In this document: in pieces, positions 32,725 through 43,111 of the stretch | How the letters are laid out: each line of letters starts with the position of its first letter | Numbering within the stretch: position 1 is the first letter of the stretch | Source of the DNA: Drosophila persimilis | Taxonomy: Eukaryota > Arthropoda > Insecta > Diptera > Drosophilidae | Assembly: GCF_003286085.1 (NCBI RefSeq) | Contig: NW_020825706.1 | Location: 4,216,001-4,280,000 of the forward strand | Length of the DNA: 64,000 nucleotides | Reading direction: 5' to 3' | Program-made: the position numbers and the translations under genes | The notes under the pieces: generated by a model | Databases searched by the model: none | Told to the model about the DNA's origin: nothing | Seen by the model: only the letters and a program-made list of their open reading frames with translations

Positions 32725-35700
32725 TCGGGTTTTTAAGGATGTTCGGTTCGGTACTGAAGTGATATCATCGCTTTTTGATTCCGGTAGCGACATATGCACT
32801 ATGAGTGAGAGTGCATATAAGCGAGCGTACCCAGTTCCATTAAGGGCGCAAGTGAAAGAATTAGTTGGAATCGGAGGAAAAAGAATTGGTACCCTCGGAT
32901 TTTTCCTTGTTGATACTGAGCTAGATGGCATCCCGATTGAGATGTGTTTTCATGTGGTCAAAGATAGAGACACTTTGTATAGCGCGGTAATCGGTAGTGA
33001 CGTATTAGAGGTAGTGAGCGTTACACTTGGGAAAAAAGGAGTAGTTTTTCATAAGGTTGAAGAGGTGAGGGATAATGAAAAGAGATCCGAGATAGAGGAT
33101 AGCGCTCAAACCAGTATTGCTCATTATAGTGATATTAAGAGCTCTATCGATGTTTCACCGGCGAATCGCGTAGCAGAGTTAAAAGAAGCATTCGAGCAGA
33201 TAATGACGATAAAAGAGATAGAAGATTTTTCGTCAGAGGTCGATCTTTCGCATTTGAGTGTTATGACGAAGGGAATAGTGAAGGATATGATTACCCAGTA
33301 TAATCCAGTAAAGTCGACTAATTGTCCAGTGGAAATGAAGATTATACTCATGGACGAAGTGCCAGTATATCAGAGACCGAGACGGTTGCCTTATGACGAC
33401 CAAGAAAGGGTAGATCAGCAAATTAAGGAATGGTTGGAGAAAGGAATCATTCGACACAGTGTTTCGGAATACTCTTCGCCTATTGTGCTAGTTCCGAAGA
33501 AAGACGGTAAGAAAAGGTTATGTTGTGACTATAGGAAGCTCAACCAGAAGATTATACGAGATAATTTTCCGACAGCAGTTATCGATGATGTGTTACATAA
33601 ATTGCAAAGAGGAAAGATATTCACAACACTCGATTTGTGTGACGGATACTTTCACGTCCCAGTAGAGGAGAACTCGAGGAAATTTACGTCGTTTGTCACC
33701 CAGAACGGCCAATACGAGTTTAATTTTGTACCATTTGGGATTAACAATTCGGCAGCGGTGTTCACGCGCTATATATTCGCGGTGCTGAGGCCACTTATTA
33801 GCGAAGGCGTTTTGATATTGTATATGGATGACATTATTATACCAGCTGAGAGTGAGTTAGAAGGAATCAATAAACTGAAGAGAGTTTTGAGCTTGGCAGA
33901 GGCGTCAGGGTTGAAAATGAAATGGAGTGTCAGTTTTTACAGCGCAGAGTCATTTTCCTTGGGTACATTATAGAAGACGGGACGATTATACCGTCAAGAG
34001 AGAAAACGGGAGCAGTTGAGAATTTTCCAGTTCCACGAGATAGAAAGGGAGTCCAACGATATTTGGGTCTCACATCATATTTCCGTAGGTTCGTGAAGGA
34101 TTTCGCCACGATTGCTAAACCACTTACAAATCTATTGAAAAAGGAGGTTTCTTTTAAGATGGGGATGGAAGAACTGGCCTCGTTTGAACAGCTAAAGCTT
34201 CGATTAACCAATCCACCGGTTTTGCTACTTTTCAATCCAAAGAGAGTTACAGAAATCCATTGTGATGCTAGTAAATTTGGTTATGGAGCCATTTTGTTGC
34301 AAAGAAGCTCAGAGGATCAACAGTTTCACCCAGTATAGTATATGAGTAGGAAGACTACGCCAACTGAAGAGAAATATCATTCATATGAGTTGGAGGTCCT
34401 GGCTATAATCCAAGCATTGAAGAAATGGAGAGTATACGTATTGGGGATGAAGATAAAGATCGTTACAGATTGCAACGCTGTTGCAATGACGATGAAAAAA
34501 CGAGAAGTTCCCTTAAGGGTAGCCCGCTGGGCAATATTTTTGCAAGATTTTGAGTTTGATATTGAGCATCGGTCGGGCGTCAGAATGAAACACGTCGATG
34601 CTTTAAGCAGAGTACATTGTCTTCTATTGGAAGATACGATTAGGATTAAAATACAAAATGCACAAAAACTTGATGAATGGACAAGCGTAATAGTTAAGGT
34701 GTTAGAACAAGGAACATACGATGACTTTTACGTGCAGCATGGTATTTTGCATAAAGATCCTACTAAGGAGCTCATTGTGATACCATCCAGCATGGAAAGG
34801 GAAATTATTCTAATGACCCATCGCCAAGGGCATTTTGGGGTAAAAAAGACTACTGATCTAGTACAGAGAGATTATTATATACCGAGTTTGCCGAGTAAAG
34901 TAGAAGTAATTGTTAGGTCGTGCTTGGAATGTATTGTCAGCGAGTCGAAACATGGTAGAAAAGAAGGATTTCTGAATTTTATTGATAAGGGTGACGAACC
35001 GTTGAATACTTTTCATGTTGATCATATAGGCCCTATGGAGTTAACGAAAAAACGGTACAATCATATTTTGGTAGTAGTAGATGCTTTCTCGAAATATGTG
35101 TGGTTGTATCCGACGAAGAGCACTGGTGCAGAAGAAGTGGTTGACAAGTTTCAAAGGCAATCAGAGTTGTTTGGAAATCCAAGGCGGGTCGTTACTGACC
35201 GCGGTACTGCTTTTACTTCAAACATCTTTAAGGAGTACTGTGACTCACAAAATATACAGCATTTGCTTATTGCCACGGGAGTGCCGAGGGGAAACGGGCA
35301 AGTGGAGCGTCTAAATCGGACGATCATCTCGTTGTTAACAAAATTGTGTGCGGAAGATCCTAAGGCATGGTATAAGAATGTCGGTAGAGTACAGCAATTC
35401 ATAAATTCGTCACCCCCGAGAAGTACGAAAGTGTCGCCATTTAAGATCCTGACAGGCATCGATATGAGAATAGGGTATGATATTGAGTTGAAGGACATGT
35501 TGGAAGAAGAGTTGCTAGCCGAGCTACAGAGTGAAAAAGAAGAGATACGAAAGACAGTGAAAGGAAACATAGCTAAAATGCAAGAAGAAAATAGTAGAAC
35601 GTATAACAGGAATAGGAGAGAGGAGCGCGAGTATGAGGTGGATGAATTGGTTGCCATCAAAAGAACGCAGTTTGGAGCGGGGTTGAAGTTAAAGAAAAAA

Positions 35701-35898
35701 TATTTAGGACCTTATAGAATAGTCCGCAAATTGAGGCATGGTAGATATTTAGTCGAAAAAGTAGGAGAGGAAGAGGGACCTAACCGGACTAACACAGTGG
35801 CAGAGCACATGAAAAAGTGGTATCCATCATTCGGGACGAATGAGGATGTCGGATGGCCGAATGTAGGAAAGGCAGTAACGGGAGTACCATTAACATAG
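32717..35898 (+). pseudogene. pol of element 2: protease, RT, RNase H, integrase (broken)
   Basis: This is the polyprotein for element replication. Protease: FDSGSDICTM near 32780. RT at about 33400-33900 with PSPIV-like and VPKKDGKKRLCCDYRKLN segments and the catalytic YMDD at 33821-33832. A small indel near 33930 shifts the frame, which resumes with FLGYIIEDGT. RNase H follows (IHCDASKFGYG) and is cut by an in-frame TAG at 34336-34338. Integrase resumes (34342-35898) with an HHCC-type finger (H near 34818, CLEC near 34922), catalytic-core motifs HVDHIGP, VTDRGTAF and NGQVERLNR supplying D, D and E, and a basic C-terminal domain. The last 12 codons lie inside the 3' LTR. Three or more repairs would be needed for function. 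Confidence 0.9.
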
Positions 35899-36177
35899 AG
35901 GGAGGAAATAATCGAATAGAAACTAAGATCGAGTGATCGAAAAGGAGAAGAGTTTGAGCTACGAGAGAGAGAGAGGTTGTGTTCTCGGTGCGCGGATTAA
36001 ACGAAAGCGAGAGAAGAGAAAATTATAAAACACTGTGTAAATTAAATATAAGACGAATGAACGAAATAAAGTTATGATTTCTTAATGAATCCGTCGACAA
36101 CAATTATTGCGAGAAAGTAGCCTCAAACTCGATACAACCGGGAGGATTATACGCGCATATGTATAAGTCCCCCCACA
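35862..36177 (+). repeat. 3' LTR of element 2
   Basis: A 316-bp LTR, TGTAGG...CCACA, with AATAAA at 36065-36070, followed by TTTA and satellite. It overlaps the end of the integrase frame. No purine-rich polypurine tract is evident immediately upstream (the bases are GGATGGCCGAA), which is odd for an LTR element. Confidence 0.93.
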
Positions 36178-36794
36178 TTTATATCCCCTGCCAAACAAAT
36201 TATCTCTGCTGACGAAATCTTATTTCTTATTTCCGGTGGCGGTAAATCTATATCCGCTGGCGGACAATTTATCTCCGCTGGCAGAAAATTTATCTCCGCT
36301 GACGACCAACGATTCTCCGCTGGCAGAAAACTTAACTCCCGCGGCGGGAAATTTATATCCCCAGACGGACAATTTATCCCCGCAGACGAATTACGACTCT
36401 CCGCTGGCAGACAATTGATCTCCGCTGACGAACTACGATTCTCCGCTGGCAGAAAACTTAACTCCGGCGGCGGGAAGTTTATATCCCCAGACGGAAAATT
36501 TATCCCCGCAGACGAATTACGTTTATCCGCTGGCGGAAAACTTATCTCCGGCGGCGGGATATTTATATCCCCTGCCGGAAAACTTATCTCTGCTGACGAA
36601 ATACGTCTCTCCGCTGGCGGAAAACTTATTTCCGGCGGCGGGAAATTTAGATCCCCTGACGGACAATTTATCCCCGCTGACGAATTACGTTTCTCCACCG
36701 GCAAAAAACTTATCTCCGCTGGCAGAACATTTACTTCCGGAGTCAAAGAATTAATATCCCCTGCCAGACAAATTATCTCTGCTGACGAATACGT
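36178..36794 (+). repeat. Satellite array, block 4
   Basis: Same satellite, continuing the unit interrupted by element 2 (TTTATATCCCC...). It shares the AAATCTTATTTCTTATTTCC variant with block 3. It ends at AATACGT (36788-36794), where the PHD-type element begins. Confidence 0.95.
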
Positions 36795-36958
36795 TCTCTT
36801 TCGTAGTGATCAGACGTGTTTTTGTTTTGCGCTCCGCATTTTTTCCTTTTGTTTTGAATAAACAGCCGGTGTTTTCCTAACTAAATTCTAATTATACTTC
36901 CTAATCAGACAACAATCTGGAAACCTATTTTATTACGCGAGTGCATGCCTTTTGATTT

Positions 36959-37575
36959 GTGTTAAAACATTATTTAACTTTTTATTTGACGGCGTCGGCT
37001 TGTGTTTGTGTTGTTGCAGTGAGTGAGTATCGCTGTGGTCTGTGCCAAAAAAAACTGCAAGTAGCAGATCACCCACGATCAGCCGAATGTCCCCTGCTGG
37101 CTCTGCGACAGCGTAGTGCACGCAAAATGCGCTGGATTTTCTGGCCTCGTGAGTGATGCTATAGCCAAACGTAATGGCTTGCATTACAGTTGCGAGGCAT
37201 GCCGTGCGGTGGAGAAGGACATGGTATCTTTCATGAGGCAGACGCGGAGTGGCTTTAAGGAGCTGACCGTTGGTTTCAAAAACCAATACGATCGGCTCCT
37301 AGCCATGGAGGCTTAGTTTTGCGGTTTGAAACTGCTGAATGAGTCTCCGAGGCGCAAAAAGGTCACCCCGCGGGATCTGCAAGTGCCAACCGTCACTCGG
37401 CCGTGCGCCGCCGAAACACACAGGTCTAGTACCTGTGGTGACTAAACCATTGGTGGGAGTCCCACCAAAACGACAAGTTTTTGTTTCACGACTGGCCCCT
37501 GACCTTACATCTCATGATGTAATTGCTTTTATTCAAAGCAAAATAAAAGCCGGCTGGCAAAAACCCTCTAGCTGA
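36959..37575 (+). pseudogene. ORF1 N-terminal remnant with PHD-like zinc finger
   Basis: Three frames must be read in turn. CGLCQKKL near 37034 is followed in another frame (37116-37316) by HAKCAGFSGL and YSCEACR. Together these give the C-x2-C ... H-x2-C ... C-x2-C layout of a PHD-type finger, as in ORF1 proteins of several insect non-LTR elements. A third frame (37339-37575) has RQVFVSRLAPDLTSHDV, another segment typical of such ORF1 proteins. No ATG is seen at the expected start. It is badly decayed and non-functional. Confidence 0.6.
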
Positions 37576-37820
37576 ACCCTCCACGAGGGTGCCGGCTGGG
37601 CAATGGACACTGCATTATCCCGGGCGAGGATAATGCACTGTCGCTTGCCCTGTCCGGGGTAATGCAGTGTCTAGCTAAAGCTATGGTCCATCGCCTTCCC
37701 GATCTAAAGTCGGGGGAACTGAACCAAGGCCATGGCTAGAGGTGCCTGGCGGCCTGGCATAAAACGCTAGGGGGTGGTCCCCTTGAAAAACATTAACCGG
37801 TATGGACCTTCGGGCCAAAT

Positions 37821-38921
37821 ATGGAGGTAGATAAGGAGCAAACACGGGTTGGGATGTCAACCCAAACGTCGGTGGAACCACCACTGCTACCACCGGCGGG
37901 CACGGGGAGGAGCAATCCTCTCTGCGTGTCGCCAGCGGTCACAACTCGGGCATGGCGGGAGCAGGTCATGTCAGTTGTAATACTACTGCCACTAAAACGA
38001 CGCGTTGGAGGGTGAGCCGCGCGGGTGCCGTTTTCGATGCAGACTCGGACCTGGAGAGCGTGCTATCCCTTAGCAAGACCGAAGAGGAAAGCCTTCTCCG
38101 CTCGCCGGAACCAGGTACCAGCTCCCTGCGTAGGGAAGGGCCGAAGCGTTCCAGGGAGGGGATGAAGGCAAAAGCTCAGTATAAGGCGGCCCTCAAGTTA
38201 CTAAGCCGGCTCCAGGGCAAGGCGGATATCTCCCAAGAGGATAAATCCAAGCCAGCCTGGGCTGAGCAACGGGTACAGGAGGGCCGCGAATACTACGCGC
38301 AGCTGCCGCAGATGAAGGCAACAAACGGTGGATTCGCCAACAAGGTGGAGGAGATGTTGGCCACCAAGAGGCAACGCTCGATCGAGAGTGCTGCCAAAGA
38401 CACTCCGGCGAGCAAGCGGCAACGCGGGCCCAAGGTGGCTACCCCCCAGCCGAAGACGAGGAAGCCGAGGCAGAAGGCCATGAGCGAGGTGTCCAAGAGA
38501 CATTTCATTGTGGCCTTGATCGATCGCAGAGGCAAAATCCGAACGTGCCAACGGCTGATTGGAAGGTTCTGCATGCCCACTACCCAACGAGGGGGGCCAG
38601 CACCTGATCCTCCAGATCAGCAAGGTGGCGGAGGACATCCTGTATCCCAAGTTCGGGAAGATGGCGTGGGGCGTAGGTAGCGTATACCTACGGCTGGAAA
38701 AGCGCCACCCCGAGGATAAAGATGCGCACACCCTCCAGGCAGGCGAGGTCGAGAAGGACCTAGGTCTGGAGACCATAGTGGAGGCCGCCCAGGGTCTTGC
38801 GCTGGTGGGGTCTTGCGTCCAGGAGGACGGTGACGGTGACCTGACAATCATAGTCAGCCCGTCGTGCGAGGTTGAGCTAGCCACCCATGACACTAAGGGT
38901 GCTGCAACTCAATCTCCATAA
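37821..38921 (+). pseudogene. ORF1 of element E (DUF4780-like, frameshifted)
   Basis: ATG at 37821 opens a frame that breaks near 37950. The next frame (37952-38540) is basic and low complexity (KRQRSIES, SKRQRGPK). The conserved PTADWKVLHAHY segment lies in a further frame at about 38545-38590, and the C-terminal part (38600-38921) in another (LILQISKVAEDILYPK, LTIIVSPSCEVE). The PTADWKV motif is shared with ORF1 of copies B and C. The ORF1 stop overlaps the ORF2 start by 35 nt, the same arrangement as in the LOA copies. Non-functional. Confidence 0.65.
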
Positions 38922-41262
38922 AAGCAAGGTAGCATCGGCGGAGCTCCTCATTGCCATGGAGCAAGGGCCCGCCGACATAGCTTTAGTCCAGGAGCCGTGG
39001 ATTGCGTCAGGCAACTCTGTGGCCGGACTAAAGTCCTCAAATTACAGCCTTCTCTACTCAACATCGGTAAGCAGGAACAGAACCGCCATACTCGTACGGA
39101 AGGGAATCCATGCTCATCTTATGTCTCATTACAGTACGGACGACCTGACGGTGGTGATGCTGGAGAGCGAGGTAAAGCGCCTAATGGCAGGTTCCTGCTA
39201 CATTGCACACGACAGGCCCGCCCCGCCGGAAGAACTTAGGAGTCTGGTGACAGAAGCGTGCTCCAAAAATCTCCAACCCCTCATCGGTGCAGACGCCAAC
39301 GCCCATCACAATGTGTGGGGAAGCCCTGACACCAACGATAGAGGTGAGTCACTCCTAGACTTTATCTTATCCACTAACTTAGATGTAGCAAACGTGGGGC
39401 AGGAACACACTTTCGTGGGTCCCACCTCGTCAAACGTGCTAGACCTAACTCTTGTCACGGGAAAGAGTACCTTGGTATCTGACTGGAGAGTCCTCGAAAG
39501 ACCATCCTTCTCAGACCATAAGTACATTCAGTTCAAGTGCGAATTCAAACACTCTTCGAAGATAACAGTCTATAGAAACCGCCGAAACACAAACTGGGTA
39601 AAGTTTAAAAAGACTGTTACTTCGAAGCTCGCGAATCCGGGCTCAGTGAAATCCGCGGAGGATATAGAGAAGTCCCTAAAGACCCTATCCAACGAGTTAC
39701 TGAACGCCTACCATGCATCGTGCAAATCCTCGAGAACGAAGAGGAGGTCCAAGCCACTCTGGTGGAACCGAGATCTCTCTCTCCAAAGGAACAACCCCAA
39801 GGAATTCTTCAAGATCGCCAAACAAGCGAACGAAGAGATTGTCAATGAGGAATATAAAATCCTACTTAGGAGCTACAAGAAGGAAATACGTAAGGTACAA
39901 AGGAACTCGTGGAGAAACTTCTGCTCCATTGAGAAAGTTCCCGAAACCGCTAGGCTCCGGAAGCTGCACTCAAAGCAGCCCACAGTACAGAGCCAACTAA
40001 AACTAGACAACGGACAGTGGACAGAGGGCAGTAAAGAAGCCCTAACAGCACTAATGGCACTTCCCTGGATGCAGCGAGGTCACTGACGCCAAGGAGCATC
40101 AGGACCTAGCAACTGAGGAACAGCACCCCCCAATAGGTCTGTTAACCACTAAGAGAATCCACTGGGCCATAGACTCCTTCGCGGCCATAAAAGCACCAGG
40201 ACTGGACGGGATATTCCCAGCCATGATGCAGTTGACCAAAGAGGTTATTACCCCATGGCTCTTCGCAATATACTCAGCATGCCTAAGTACGGGCTATATC
40301 CCCATCCAATGGAGAACCTCGAGGATTGTCTTAATCCCTAAGGCAGGAAAGTGCAGCCACGTGAGTCCCAAGGATTACAGACCGATAAGCCTTACCTCCT
40401 TTCTACTAAAAACACTAGAAACGCTGTTGGATTTGCACATCAGGAATGAGGTAGAGGGACTGATGTCAACAAACCAACACGCCTACACTAAAGGGAAATC
40501 AGTGGAGACGGCACTACACTCGCTAGTAGCCACCATCGAGAGCGCCCTTCACAACAAAAAGTATGCTTTGGGAGCATTTGTGGACATCTCAGGAGCATTC
40601 AACAACGTGGCAACAACCGCAATAACAAGTCGCCTAGCGAATATCATACACCCTGCAATCAACGTCTGGATCAAAAACCTCCTAAGTTGTAGACGGGTGC
40701 AATCGGAGTGGGGCAGCGCTTCCATGGTAAAGGGGGCACACAGAGGCACACCTCAAGGTGGAGTCCTATCGCCACTACTGTGGAATTTGGTGGTCGACGA
40801 CCTCATTAAGAGATTTGAAAGGAAGGCCCCAAAAATAACAGCCTATGCAGATGACATAAGCATACTTATTACGGGTGTATGTCCATCGATCCTCAGCTCC
40901 ATAATGGAACGAACACTCAGGGAGATACGCGAGTGGGCGGAAGAAGTAATACTCGGTATCAACGCGGACAAGGTCCGTCTTGTCATCCTCTCTACCAAGA
41001 GGTACAAGGACCCTCCCGAAAATTGACCAAACTAGGCTGACTCCAAAATCACAGGTGAAATACCTAGGCACAGTACTGGACAGCAAGCTGGCATGGAGGC
41101 CCAATGTAGTGGAAAGGGTGAAGAAGGCTACCATTGCGCTTTATGCATCCAAGAAGATGCTCAGCAGCACATGGGGGCTGTCACCTGCTCTAATGCACTG
41201 GATCGGTGGTGCGACCAACTCTGCTGTATGGAGCCTTAGTGTGGTGGCAGGCTATTGAAAAT

Positions 41263-41275
41263 AAGACATACCATA
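41263..41275 (+). repeat. Target-site duplication of LOA copy D (left)
   Basis: AAGACATACCATA is repeated at 41899-41911. Removing copy D restores the ORF2 frame of element E across the junction. Confidence 0.92.
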
Positions 41276-41898
41276 GGTTAGGTTAGGTTCAGGCGGTAGC
41301 CTGGGAGAGTGATGAAACCCTCCCAAGCTCACTTGGACCTGTAGAAGGTCCGTTGTGGTGCCGCATGGGCGTGTGCCCCTTCCCAGTGCCTAGAAACCGT
41401 GGAGAAACAGGCTGTTGCAAATTAAGGGCAGTCCCATCCGGAGGCTTGGATGAATCTGGACAAGGTCCCCGGTTTGATTTCGGACAGGTCCGAAATGTCT
41501 GTGAGGAAAGCAGCCCCGAGAAAACGAAGACGACGATTTCCAAGGGCTGGGCAGTGGCAGAAGAAGTGGGGGACCGATTCCTCTTCTTCCTCGTCGCGAC
41601 AAATCCTGCAGAAGTCGTTATGAGGGATTGACAGTCTAGAGGCATGAGTGCCAATCTGCCAGTGTCCCGTAATGGGTCGAGTAACTGCAGAGCACTGTGC
41701 TCTGCTGAGCCTATACAGCTCGGCTGAGCGCTTCTTCGATCGATATGGCCATATCAATCTTGAGATTTTACAGGAAGCTGTTTGCTGCCATCTCCTATTG
41801 GCATTTTGCTCAAACAATTCGTGCGTGAGGAGCCTGCACGTAGCCAGAGGCATCGCTACCTGCTCCCTCTCCATAAGGAGAGGAATTTTAGTACCCTG
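41276..41898 (-). mobile_element. LOA copy D, 5'-truncated relative of copy C
   Basis: A 623-bp fragment with the GGTTAGGTTAGGTT tail at left and an abrupt 5' truncation at right, flanked by a 13-bp target-site duplication. The sequence follows copy C closely (for example the CCAAGGGCTGGGCAGTGGC segment). It contains the end of ORF2 (41422-41898): the segment downstream of RNase H and the CCHC finger, ending GWDCP. There is one changed residue in the finger (CRICRDEEEEE against CRSCRDEEEEE in C). It has no start or promoter, so it is a dead-on-arrival copy. Confidence 0.92.
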
Positions 41899-43111
41899 AA
41901 GACATACCATAAGCTTATGAAAAAGACTCAGCGACAGGCTCTGCTCTGTATTACAGGGGCGCTGAGGTCAACCCCAACAAAAGCACTCGAAACTATACTC
42001 GGAATCGACCCCCTGGACATTCACGCTCGCCTGATTGCGGGAAAGGCAGCACAACGCCTTATAGCATCAGGAAACCTATCCATACAAGGATACGGGCACA
42101 GTTCAATTGGCAGGGACATGACCAGATCAACTGATTACATGACCCCCCAAACTTGCCTTGACGTCAAAACAACCACATCTTTGGGACCTGAAGACTGGAA
42201 GGGACCAAACTGAGCACCTCAATATATACACAGACGGCCCCAAGATGGAGGGAGGAGTAGGAGCGGGCCTATACTGTACAGACCCTGAGATAAGGCTGTC
42301 GTATAAGCTACCGGACCAATGCAGCATATTCCAGGCAGAAGTTTTTGCCATCGGGAAGGCAGCGGAGGTCGCTCTCCTAACAGAACGAGCATGCAGTCGT
42401 CCGCGGTCAGTTCCAGAAGTGTCTTGGCGAGCAGGGAGGCATTAGACATCCTAAGCACGACAAAGACAGTGCGGATCTATTGGGTTCCTAGCCACCAGGG
42501 CATCGAAGGAAACGAAGCGGCGGACTTACTAGCTAAGGAAGGCGTCGGGCTGGAAAATAGGAGAACCGAGAACGTGCCTGTCTCACTTAGAACGCTGCAA
42601 TGCGATCTAGAGAAGCAGGCTAGAACACAGACTGATAACAGGTGGAACAGTACCACCACCTGCAAAACCTCGAAGATAATGTGCAAGGAACGCAACGAGA
42701 AACTTAGCCACTACCTACTGCACCCACCACGAAAAGACTGTAGATTGCTAGTGGGAATACTTACAGGTCACTGTCTGGCTGCTGCACATGCAGCTAAGCT
42801 AGGCATCACCAACAGAGACAGTTGTAGGAAATGTGATGAACCTGGGGCTATCGAAACCCTGGAACATCTCATCTGCTACTGTCCGGCTCTCTCAAGGGCA
42901 AGGAGGAGATACCTGGGCGCCCCAGTGCTGGCATCAGTGGAAGATGCCTCCAAAAGGACGCCACAGGAACTGCTGGCCTATGCTAAAAACACCTCGATTC
43001 TCGGGGACTTTAAAACCACCTAAGCACTCCCGCGACGCTTAATCTACACAACTCAACTTCCTCTTCCTCAACTTCTCGTCTTGCTTCCACCTTTCCAAAA
43101 AACTAACTTCT

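Larger units (their letters stand above)
25011..36177 (+). mobile_element. Ty3/gypsy LTR retrotransposon (element 2), split by LOA copy B
   Basis: A complete element in the satellite: 5' LTR (25011-25026 plus 30544-30841, interrupted by copy B), tRNA-Pro-type primer-binding site, long leader, gag, pol and 3' LTR (35862-36177). Both termini are TG...CA with a TTTA duplication. The LTRs differ only by one GA dinucleotide as far as I can see, so the insertion is recent. Yet gag has a frameshift, and pol has a frameshift and an in-frame stop. Domain order is protease, RT, RNase H, integrase, as in Ty3/gypsy (Metaviridae). No env is present. Confidence 0.92.
38887..43023 (+). pseudogene. ORF2 of element E: endonuclease, RT, RNase H (broken, interrupted)
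   Basis: The start MTLRVLQLNLHKSK matches the LOA ORF2 starts. Endonuclease: VQEPWI, GADANAHH, SDHKYI (38887-39530). Frame breaks occur near 40070 and near 41020. RT: YRPISLTSFLLK, FVDISGAFNN, GTPQGGVLSPLLWN, TAYADDISI (about 40380-40860). Copy D is inserted at 41276-41898. The frame resumes at 41911 (ALLCITGALRSTP), shifts near 42200 (RNase H start, IYTDGPKMEGG) and again near 42390 (WVPSHQGIEGNEAADLLA), and ends with a CRKCDEPGAIETLEHLICYC finger. Clearly dead, older than copies B and C. Confidence 0.85.
37578..43040 (+). mobile_element. Non-LTR element E (APE/RT/RNase H type), decayed
   Basis: A near complete but degraded element, distantly related to the LOA copies. It has a GC-rich 5' UTR with inverted repeats (CTGCATTATCC near 37610, GGATAATGCA near 37629), ORF1, and ORF2 with endonuclease, RT and RNase H. 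Multiple frameshifts are present. It lies inside the PHD-type element and is itself interrupted by copy D. Edges are accurate only to some tens of bases; no convincing target-site duplication was found. Confidence 0.75.
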
